Positions 34,411 through 41,294 of a stretch of 64,000 nucleotides of DNA are shown here, piece by piece (positions within the stretch are counted from its first letter, which is position 1; each line of letters opens with the position of its first letter). The notes under the pieces were generated by a model. That model worked only from the letters and a program-made list of their open reading frames with translations, had not been told where the DNA came from and did no database searches. The position numbers were made by a program, and so were the translations under genes. The stretch comes from Planctomycetota bacterium (GTDB lineage: Bacteria; Planctomycetota; Phycisphaerae; UBA1845), in the NCBI GenBank assembly GCA_029558835.1, contig JAKQDH010000096.1, positions 24,746-88,745 of the forward strand. The letters run 5' to 3'.

Positions 34411-34753
34411 CAGCTTTCTTCCTCTGTCCCGGCGGCTAGAAGCCCCTCTCCCTCCCAGGGAGAGGGGTAGGGGTGAGGGTCGAGGCGGCCGAGCATTCCG
34501 CCCTCACCTTGCGCTTCTGTATCCCACGCTGCGCTTGGCGGCTTTGCGGACGCCGCCTGCCCCCTCACCCTGCGCTCTCCCCCCACGGGGAGAGGGGTCT
34601 ACTGTCTCGGGCCTCCTGCCTATTGCCCACGCCGCCCCCCACCATTGCACGTCTCCCTCAATCGACACTCGGCAATCGTCAATCGTCAATGGATGCCCCG
34701 CCGCCCTCACCCCTGCCCTTCTCCCGACGGGAGAGGGGTTTACGCAGGCACCC
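34411..34753. repeat. Intergenic stretch of GGGAGAGGG hairpins
   Basis: 343 bp between nusB and ftsY without a gene. It carries three hairpins of one family: CCCCTCTCCCT-CCC-AGGGAGAGGGG (34443-34467, perfect 11-bp stem), CTCTCCCC-GGGGAGAG (34575-34594) and CTCCC-GGGAG (34721-34735). It also has a short run of TCAATCG units (34672-34690). CCCTCACCC accompanies most hairpins, showing they are copies of one element. Confidence 0.6.
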
Positions 34754-35197
34754 TCAAGAACCCTGAGAACTCTGCCCTGCGCTCTTCAGGATCCGGTCGA
34801 GCACGCCGTTGACGAACGCCGGCGAGTCGCGCCCGCCGTACTCGCGCGCGATCTCGATGGCCTCGTTAATCACGACCTTCGGCGGCACCTCCGCGCGGAG
34901 CAGTTCCACGACGGCCACCCGCAGCACGTTCCGCTCCACGGTCGAAATCCGGGCGAGGTCCCAGTTCGCGCTGGTCCTGGCGATCCACTCATCCACCTCC
35001 TGTTGCCGGGCGCGGAAGTCCTGCACCAACGCGGTGGTGTACACAACAGCCGGCGGGGAAACCTCCAGTTCCGGACGCCATTCCGCGATGGCCGCCAGCA
35101 GTTCCGCCATGGCCTCCGCCGAGAATTCCCCCTGCACCTCCCATTGACAGAGAGTCTGCATCGCCAGGACACGGGCTGCCCGACGGTCCTTGGTCAT
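34754..35197 (-). CDS. nusB: Transcription antitermination factor NusB
   Basis: 147 residues, usual length, all alpha-helical. NusB pairs with NusE (S10) on the boxA RNA to let RNA polymerase read through rRNA operons. The start [16 protein letters not shown] is the canonical first helix. Later blocks are [21 protein letters not shown] and the C-terminal [28 protein letters not shown], in which FVNGVLD is diagnostic. It follows ribH by six bases, the usual ribH-nusB order, so the two are surely co-transcribed. Confidence 0.96.
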   Translation of the reverse strand: MTKDRRAARVLAMQTLCQWEVQGEFSAEAMAELLAAIAEWRPELEVSPPAVVYTTALVQDFRARQQEVDEWIARTSANWDLARISTVERNVLRVAVVELLRAEVPPKVVINEAIEIAREYGGRDSPAFVNGVLDRILKSAGQSSQGS

Positions 35198-35203
35198 GGG
35201 GAA

Positions 35204-35680
35204 TCACCGCCCGGGCTTGAGCTCGTTGAGGAGATTGACCAGCTCGATGGCTGCCAGGGCCGCGTCGGCCCCCTTGTTGCCCGCCTTGCTGCCGGCCCGT
35301 TCGATCGCCTGTTCGAGCGAGTCGGCCGTGATGACCCCGAAGATCACGGGCAATCCGCTCTCCAGCCCCACGTGGGCGATGCCCTTGGCCACCTCGGAGG
35401 CGATGTACTCGAAGTGCGGCGTGTGGCCGCGGATGACGCAGCCGAGGCAGATGACCGCCTCATAGTCACCGCTGCTCGCCAGGCGCTTGGCGATCAGCGG
35501 CAGCTCGAACGCGCCCGGCACGTGCACGATGGTAATGGCCGAGTCCTTGCAGCCGTGCCGCTCCAGCACGTCGAGCGCACCGCTGAGCAGCTTGGCCGTA
35601 ATGAACTCGTTGTAGCGGCTCACCACCAGCGCGAACCGCGCCTTCTCGACCCGCAGATGTCCCTTCAGTTCCCGCGGCAT
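35204..35680 (-). CDS. ribH: 6,7-dimethyl-8-ribityllumazine synthase
   Basis: 158 residues. It condenses a ribityl-aminouracil with 3,4-dihydroxy-2-butanone 4-phosphate in the penultimate step of riboflavin synthesis, and assembles as pentamers or icosahedral shells. Motifs are SRYNEFIT (21-28), VPGAFELPL (54-62) and RGHTPHFEY (84-92), where His89 is the catalytic base. The ATG at 35680 was chosen because the family start is there; the open frame to 35818 runs through repeat DNA. AAAGG lies about 11 bases upstream. No FMN riboswitch is visible ahead of it, and the other rib genes are not in the window. nusB follows six bases later. Confidence 0.96.
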   Translation of the reverse strand: MPRELKGHLRVEKARFALVVSRYNEFITAKLLSGALDVLERHGCKDSAITIVHVPGAFELPLIAKRLASSGDYEAVICLGCVIRGHTPHFEYIASEVAKGIAHVGLESGLPVIFGVITADSLEQAIERAGSKAGNKGADAALAAIELVNLLNELKPGR

Positions 35681-35715
35681 ACTTGTCCGACCTTTCGTTG
35701 CAGTCGCCTGCATAT

Positions 35716-35880
35716 CCCTCTCCCGTCCAGGGAGAGGGGGAGGGGTGAGGGTTGAAGCGTCGGCGCCGGGTGCCATGCTTTCCCGCAACAGCAGTCGCCG
35801 GTGAGCATGCCCTGGCAACTGACGACATGCCCACCCCCACCTGCGGCGGGTGAGGGCACGGCACCCACGCTAGACACGTA
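35716..35880 (-). repeat. Hairpin element and dispersed repeat copy 2
   Basis: The 262-bp gap upstream of ribH holds a CCCTCTCCC-GGGAGAGGG hairpin (35716-35738) and, at 35769-35880 on the minus strand, the second copy of the long repeat seen at 8144-8253. Both copies have the order GGTGCC-TGCCCTCACCCGCCGCAGG-GGGTGGG-CATGC-CCCG-GGGAAAGCATGGCACCC, with variable bases between. Confidence 0.55.
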
Positions 35881-35942
35881 CAGGTCCAAAGGACCTGGGC
35901 CACCCGTATGGCAGCTTGCGCTGCCGGCTCTGGCGGGCGTCA

Positions 35943-37076
35943 TCACCCCGGCTTCTTCGCCTGGATGCGCCCGAGCTTCAAGTCCACGATCTCCATAAGC
36001 TGCGGCCAATCACCGTCCACCAGGTACACCGCCAGATCCTCTGCGGTCATCTTGGCCACGATGCGGAACGTGGCGATCCCCTTGGTCAGCGACGGACCCG
36101 CCACGCGCTCGACCTTGGGCACCTGGCTGAGCTTCTGCTTGATCTTCAGGGCGTCGGCCATGGACACGCCTTCGATCTCCAGCGTGATCTCGCCCCCGGC
36201 ACTGATGCGCGTGGACCATTTCTCCATCACGCTCTGGAAGAGACGGGCACCAATCTCCTCCGCGGCATTCTCGATCGCCTTCTTCCCGGCCTGCGGTGAC
36301 CCCTCGCGGAACCCACGGGCGCCGCCCCGCCAGTTGGCCAGCGACTCGCTGGCGACCATCTCCCCCGTGTCGGTGTAGAACATCTTGATCGCGCCGTCGC
36401 CGTTGTACATGGCCGTCGGCTCGCCGTAGAGATCCCGCACGCCGGCGGCGTTGGCGTTCGCGGTGCCGGTGATGAAGATCTGTGCGCCGAAGTCCTTGGC
36501 GATCGCCTGCATCTTGGCGACGTTGCCTTCCACTTCGGCGTCCTTCGCCTCCTTGTCCATGATCGCCTGCACCTGCTGGCCGGCATACACCGCAAACCCG
36601 GCCTTCAGCAGCCGGTTCTCGAGATTGTTCTCGAAGATACTGCCGTCCTGGAGGACGTTGTCGATGCGTTCGCGGATGTAGATAACGATGCGCGGCTGGC
36701 CGAGTTGATCCAGCAGGTTCTGCACCGCTCCCCAGGTCGAGGCGATGACGCTCTTGTCCACCTTGGCGACGATCTTGCAGAAGTAGATACCGCCGGCCGC
36801 CGGGCCTTTCTCGACGATCTTGTAGTCCGTGACGATCCCCTCCGCTCGGGCATAGATCGTGTCGCGAATCAGCACGAAGTTCTCGACCTGGCTGTGCGAG
36901 CTGATCTCGACCCCCCCGCCGGTTTCCAGGGCCTTGCGCAGGGCGTCGCGCCGGGCCTCATCTTCCGTCATCCCTTCGCCGGTGACCGTGACCTCGACAA
37001 TGTCCTGTGCTAGGGCGGGTCCGATCAGCAGCCCCACCAGCAACACAGCAAGCAGATTGCGTAGTGCGTACCGCAT
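35943..37076 (-). CDS. Secreted FlgT/LPP20-like protein
   Basis: 377 residues. A signal peptide (NLLAVLLVGLLIGPALAQ) precedes a domain typical of FlgT N-terminal/LPP20 proteins: VTGEGMTEDEARRDALRKALE, ending in a helix, then HSQVENFVLIRDTIYARAEGIVTDYKIV and an alternating strand. The middle part (IVIYIRERIDN, FGAQIFITGTANANA) looks like a TolB-N or CsgG-like fold, as in FlgT's middle domain. The C-terminal third is unassigned (VERVAGPSLTKGIATFRI). In Vibrio FlgT is part of the flagellar H ring, but no flagellar gene is near, so the relation may be structural only. The ATG at 37076 has AAAGGA 11 bases upstream. Divergent from the DUF456-type gene. Confidence 0.72.
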   Translation of the reverse strand: MRYALRNLLAVLLVGLLIGPALAQDIVEVTVTGEGMTEDEARRDALRKALETGGGVEISSHSQVENFVLIRDTIYARAEGIVTDYKIVEKGPAAGGIYFCKIVAKVDKSVIASTWGAVQNLLDQLGQPRIVIYIRERIDNVLQDGSIFENNLENRLLKAGFAVYAGQQVQAIMDKEAKDAEVEGNVAKMQAIAKDFGAQIFITGTANANAAGVRDLYGEPTAMYNGDGAIKMFYTDTGEMVASESLANWRGGARGFREGSPQAGKKAIENAAEEIGARLFQSVMEKWSTRISAGGEITLEIEGVSMADALKIKQKLSQVPKVERVAGPSLTKGIATFRIVAKMTAEDLAVYLVDGDWPQLMEIVDLKLGRIQAKKPG

Positions 37077-37324
37077 GGTGCATTATTCCTTTCAAATATC
37101 GCGTCACACCTTAACTCGCGGTGTGTTGGCAAACCCCAGATTGTCACGACCCCGGTTGTCCGGTCAAGCCCGCCAGCTTGCCGTACGGCCGACGCCGACG
37201 CACCGCCGTAGGGCGGGCGATGCCGGACGCGAACTGGGCGGCCGCGCTATGCCACCCTTTGCGCTGCCGTCCGGCCGGGGCCGGTGTTATCATCGGCTCT
37301 CATTCCTGTGCGGGGAAATCGTTC

Positions 37325-37834
37325 GTGTGGGACTATGCCGGAATCGCCGCTGTCTGCGTTGCCTGCGTTGTGGGCATCGGTTTGACGGCCGTGCGCCTGC
37401 CGGGCACGTGGCTGATCGCGCTGGCCGCCAGCGTGTACGGGTGGCTGAGCGGGTGGGGGCGGGTCAGCATTACATCCGTCGCGGTGCTCATCGGGATCGC
37501 CGTCGTCGGCGAGGTTTGCGAGGCGTTGGCCTCGGCCGCCCTGGCCAAGCGGGCAGGGGCATCGCGCCAGGCCTTGTGGGGAGCACTGGCCGGCGGGTTC
37601 GCGGGAATGCTGCTGTTCTCGGTCCCGCTGCCGGTAATCGGCACGACGATCGGGGCCGTCCTGGGTTGCTTCACCGGGGCACTGATCGGCGAACTGCTTG
37701 CCCAGCGCACGCTGCCGCAGGGGACACGCGTGGGCGTGGTGTCGGCCGCGGGTTTCGTGCTGGGGATCGCGTTGAAGACGGCCATCGCCTTCCTGATGAC
37801 CGCGATGGTGCTGGCGGCGTTGCTGTTCGATTGA
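37325..37834 (+). CDS. DUF456-type small membrane protein
   Basis: 169 residues with four or five hydrophobic segments and many Gly-zipper motifs (GALAGGFAGMLLF, GTTIGAVLGCFTGALIGELL). Pattern and length match the DUF456 family, whose glycine-zipper helices sit in the inner membrane; function is unknown. The GTG at 37325 was chosen because GGGGA lies nine bases upstream and hydrophobic coding starts there. The open frame back to 37121 is mostly Arg/Ala/Pro and is not likely to be translated. The MnmE-like gene follows about 100 bp later on the same strand. Confidence 0.75.
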   Translation: MWDYAGIAAVCVACVVGIGLTAVRLPGTWLIALAASVYGWLSGWGRVSITSVAVLIGIAVVGEVCEALASAALAKRAGASRQALWGALAGGFAGMLLFSVPLPVIGTTIGAVLGCFTGALIGELLAQRTLPQGTRVGVVSAAGFVLGIALKTAIAFLMTAMVLAALLFD

Positions 37835-37937
37835 AGCACCGCGCCGGCAACACGGGCCGAGGGTGTGCTCAGGGTAAGGTGTTTCGTCGCGTTGCAGGAG
37901 ATCGGTCACGGCAGACCTGGGTACCAACCGAGCTGGC

Positions 37938-39149
37938 GTGCTGACGCCGCCGGGCACCGGGGCGATCGCGGTCATTCGCGTGGCAGGCCCGACGGCCGTG
38001 CAAGTCGTTGAGAGGCTCTGGAGACCCCGGCAAGAACCTGGAGTGTCGTTCCCGCAGGCCGGCGCTGAAGCCGACGAACGCCCCGACGATACCGCAACCC
38101 CGGTGCCGTTGTGTGCCACGGCGCCCGGATGCCTGCGCTACGGAAGGCTGGTTGACGACGACGAGACGATTGACGACGTCATTGTGTGCATCACCGCCGA
38201 CCGCGGTGTGCCAGCCGTGGATATCTGCGCCCATGGCGGAGCGCGGGTGACGCAGCGCATTCTCGCGGCCGCGGAGCGTGCCGGGGCTGACCTTGCCACG
38301 ACGGCGGAGCTCGCCGCACTCTGGCCAACCGCCGGCATCATCGATGAGGAAGCCCTCGACTGCATCGCGCATACGCACACCGAGCGCGGGGTGCGGTTCT
38401 TCGCCTGGCAGCGACTGCATCTGCCCGATGAGTTGCGGCAACTGGCGTCCCTGTGCGACGTGGACCCTCCGGCCGTGCGGCAGCGGTTGGAGAACATGCT
38501 GGCGGGTTTCCGGGAGGCCCAGGTGCTGCGGAACGGCCTCAGGGTCGCGCTGACGGGTCCGCCCAACAGCGGGAAGTCCACGCTGTTCAATCGCCTGGTC
38601 GGCCGAGCCGCGGCCGTCGTGTCAGCCCATCCGGGCACGACTCGGGACTGGGTCACTGCGGAGGTGCAGGTCCTGGGTGTCGCCGTCGCGCTAGTGGACA
38701 CCGCTGGAGACAGAGTATCTGAAGACACACTTGAGTTGTCGGCGATTGAGGGTGGGCGGTGCGCGGTCGAGTCTGCGGAGGTGGTGGTGCTCGTGCTCGA
38801 TGGCACGGAGGAACGCGCAAGTGGGCGTCTGGCGGGCCTTTTGCGAACGCCTCATCGGGCCCCTACGGTGGCGGTGCTGAACAAGGCCGATGTCTGGTTG
38901 CGGCCCGGTGAGGATGGTGAAGTGGGCGGCGCGTGGATGCCGGTTTCGGCCCTGACAGGCCTGGGAGTAGAGGCGTTGGCGGAGGCCGTCCTGCGGGCGG
39001 CAGGCGTCCCTGCGGCGGAACCGGCGGCACCCGTTCTATTCACCGCGAGACAGGCAGCAGCGGCCTGCGGCGTCCTATCGGACCTGAAACGTACCCCGGA
39101 AGCCGTGGGCGCCCGGATGTTGCGAGCCCTGCTGGGTGAGGGAAAGTGA
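37938..39149 (+). CDS. Divergent MnmE/TrmE-like GTPase lacking the C-terminal Cys motif
   Basis: 403 residues. The N-terminus begins like MnmE (TPPGTGAIAVIRVAGP) and continues with ICAHGGARVTQRIL, so the tetrahydrofolate-binding fold is recognisable, but the PGEFT motif is gone. The G domain is complete: GPPNSGKSTLFNR near 211, GTTRD, DTAGD and NKAD. The helical part that normally surrounds the G domain is shortened, and the C-terminus ends GARMLRALLGEGK where MnmE has FCIGK with its essential Cys. So it is probably a paralogue that keeps GTPase activity but not the tRNA wobble-uridine chemistry. The start GTG at 37938 is tentative. MnmG is not in the window. Confidence 0.8.
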   Translation: MLTPPGTGAIAVIRVAGPTAVQVVERLWRPRQEPGVSFPQAGAEADERPDDTATPVPLCATAPGCLRYGRLVDDDETIDDVIVCITADRGVPAVDICAHGGARVTQRILAAAERAGADLATTAELAALWPTAGIIDEEALDCIAHTHTERGVRFFAWQRLHLPDELRQLASLCDVDPPAVRQRLENMLAGFREAQVLRNGLRVALTGPPNSGKSTLFNRLVGRAAAVVSAHPGTTRDWVTAEVQVLGVAVALVDTAGDRVSEDTLELSAIEGGRCAVESAEVVVLVLDGTEERASGRLAGLLRTPHRAPTVAVLNKADVWLRPGEDGEVGGAWMPVSALTGLGVEALAEAVLRAAGVPAAEPAAPVLFTARQAAAACGVLSDLKRTPEAVGARMLRALLGEGK

Positions 39150-39183
39150 CGTACCGGGCCGGTGACATCCCTGGAATCTGCCG

Positions 39184-39211
39184 ATGACTCAGGAGGCCAA
39201 AGGGCTATAAT
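39184..39211 (+). promoter_or_regulatory. Predicted promoter of the kinase gene
   Basis: A perfect TATAAT (39206-39211) with ATGACT (39184-39189) 16 bp upstream, four of six to the -35 consensus. It lies just past the MnmE-like gene. Transcription would start near 39218, leaving a leader of almost 190 nt before the kinase ATG. Confidence 0.45.
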
Positions 39212-39404
39212 GGGTGGTTTCCGACTCGCGCCGCGCGGGGAGGAGGGCCCCCGGAGGTGGCACCGGGCATTTCCTGCCGCCCCCACTGAAGACAAGTTGC
39301 GGGGGCAGCGGCGGGGCGACTAGAATCCGCCGCCAACGGCAACGGGACTCCGCGGTGCGCAGGTGACAGTGGGGCAGGAATTGCCCCGGCGGACGGAATG
39401 CACC

Positions 39405-40652
39405 ATGTCGTCGGCTTCGGAAGAATCGCAGCTCGCTCGCGCGGTGGTGGACCGCCGGCTCTGCACGGCCGCGGAGGTGGACCTCGCCCGCACCGAGTTG
39501 AGACACCTGCTCGCCCAGGGCAACGGCGCCACCCTGGCCGACCTGCTCGTCCAGCGCGGTTTCGTTACGCGCAGCCAGGTGGAGCGCATCTCGCTCGACC
39601 TCGACGACGACTCGATGTACCGCCCGGCCCAGCAGATCCCGGGGTTCCAAATCCTGGGCAAGATCGGGCAGGGGGCGATGGCGGTGGTGTTCAAGGCCAG
39701 GCAGCTCAGCCTGGATCGCGTGGTGGCCATCAAGGTCCTGCCCCGCCGACTCAGTGAGAACCAGGAGTTCGTAGACCGGTTCTATCGAGAGGGTCGGGCG
39801 GCCGCCCAGCTTAATCATCCCAACATCGTCGGCGCGTACGACGTAGGCGAGGCAGGCGGTTACCACTACTTCGTCATGGAGTACATCGACGGGCAGACCG
39901 CCTACGACATCCTGCAGCAGAAGGGTCGGATGGACGAGAAGGCGGCCCTGGAGTGCGTGTTGCAGGTGGCCCGCGCGTTGGAGCATGCCCACGCCCGCGG
40001 CTTCATCCACCGGGACGTGAAGCCCAAGAACATCATGCTGACGAAGGCCGGGGTGGTAAAGCTGGCCGACATGGGCCTGGCGCGGGAGGTCAGCGACTAC
40101 GAGACGGCCGCGGCCGAGGCGGGCCGGGCCTACGGCACGCCCTACTACATCAGTCCCGAGCAGATTCGCGGCGAGATCAAGATCGACTTCCGGGCGGACA
40201 TTTACGCCCTCGGGGCGACGTTCTACCACATGGTGACAGGGCGGGTGCCCTATGACGGGCCGACCCCTTCGGTCGTCATGCACAAGCATCTCAAGGAGCC
40301 GCTGATCCCGCCGGACCACGTCAACACCCGGCTCTCCTCCGGCATCGGCGAGATCATCGAAGTGATGATGGCCAAGAACCCGGATGACCGCTACGCCTCG
40401 ACGTCCGACCTGATCGAGGACTTGCAGGCGGTGGCCAACGGGCAGCCGCCCCTGCAAGCGCGCAAGCGGTATGATCACGACCTGCTGCGGTCGCTGGCCA
40501 CCACGGGGCAGATCATCCCCTCCAAGGCCGAGGAGCGCAGCCCCTCGGAGAGTGCGGCCAATCCGTGGCTGGTTCCGCTGGGCGTGGTGCTGGGGGTATC
40601 GCTGCTTCTCAACGTCATCCTGGTGATCGCCCTGCTGACCGCCAGTCCGTAG
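39405..40652 (+). CDS. Membrane-anchored Ser/Thr protein kinase
   Basis: 415 residues from the ATG at 39405; a GTG at 39363 is possible but less likely. Residues 1-75 form a small helical domain (ADLLVQRGFVTRSQVERI) like those before kinase domains in other Planctomycetota. The Hanks-type domain has the Gly loop GKIGQGAMAVVFKA (85-98), Lys110 in VAIK, catalytic HRDVKPKN (203-210), and the metal-binding Asp222 in DMG instead of DFG. The APE-like motif is SPEQ. One membrane helix (VPLGVVLGVSLLLNVILVI, about 390-410) ends the protein with almost nothing outside, so a sensor must be another protein. All catalytic residues are present. Confidence 0.93.
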   Translation: MSSASEESQLARAVVDRRLCTAAEVDLARTELRHLLAQGNGATLADLLVQRGFVTRSQVERISLDLDDDSMYRPAQQIPGFQILGKIGQGAMAVVFKARQLSLDRVVAIKVLPRRLSENQEFVDRFYREGRAAAQLNHPNIVGAYDVGEAGGYHYFVMEYIDGQTAYDILQQKGRMDEKAALECVLQVARALEHAHARGFIHRDVKPKNIMLTKAGVVKLADMGLAREVSDYETAAAEAGRAYGTPYYISPEQIRGEIKIDFRADIYALGATFYHMVTGRVPYDGPTPSVVMHKHLKEPLIPPDHVNTRLSSGIGEIIEVMMAKNPDDRYASTSDLIEDLQAVANGQPPLQARKRYDHDLLRSLATTGQIIPSKAEERSPSESAANPWLVPLGVVLGVSLLLNVILVIALLTASP

Positions 40653-41294
40653 CCGGACACGTCGACGTCCCATAGCAGCCCGTTGACGAGATCCCGGGGC
40701 AAGCCGGGAGCCTTGAGAACAAGGACGCTTGGCGATTGCCACGTCGCCCGCCGGGGCCGACGCTGCTTCCTCGACAGGCTAATGGGTCAGCCCAGTTTGG
40801 TGCCCGAGCGAGCCGGCGGGGCCGTCCGGGACATCGTGGCTGGTTCCAGCCCTCCCGGACCAGGGGTAGCCAAAGCGGGCGAGAAGCCACCGGGCCCTGG
40901 CCAGATCCTCGGATTTCATGTTCGTTTCATTGTGGTTACGTTAGGATACTAGTTCGTGGGGTTGCGCGGACAGCCCCGGGAGACCCTGTCACCGGTCGGC
41001 CCCTATTCCGACACGGTTGGCCGGGTCGCCCCCGGGGAGGGCCCGCGGCTCCCGCATCAGGAAGACGCGCTGGACGCTGTTTCCGCGCGTTTCGGTCCGG
41101 TGGGGCGGGACGGAAGGTCTTGGGGGGTGGCGTTCGCCCTGAGCGCCGCAAGCGGAAGTGGACATGTACGTCATGGATTGCCCTGTTACCGCGGAGGTGG
41201 GGCCGGCCGGCCCCGCGGCCGCGGGTTGCGGGCAAGTGTCTGACCGCGGATGTACCGCCGGGTGGGGTCCGCGACAACGCAGAAGGAGCATAGC
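40653..41294. other. Intergenic stretch before the lamin-tail protein gene
   Basis: 642 bp. I see no gene. One GTCGGCC/GGCCGACG-type element lies near 40738-40775 (GTCGCCCGCCGGGGCCGACG). An AT-rich island at 40915-40950 contains GATACT and is the most promoter-like place, but no good -35 accompanies it. The remainder is very GC-rich with hairpins such as GGCCGGCCGGCC near 41205. Confidence 0.4.

Noticed and set aside
37121..37324. N-terminal extension of the DUF456-type gene
   Set aside because: The extension is Arg/Ala/Pro-rich and overlaps the divergent promoter region; the GTG at 37325 has a better ribosome site.
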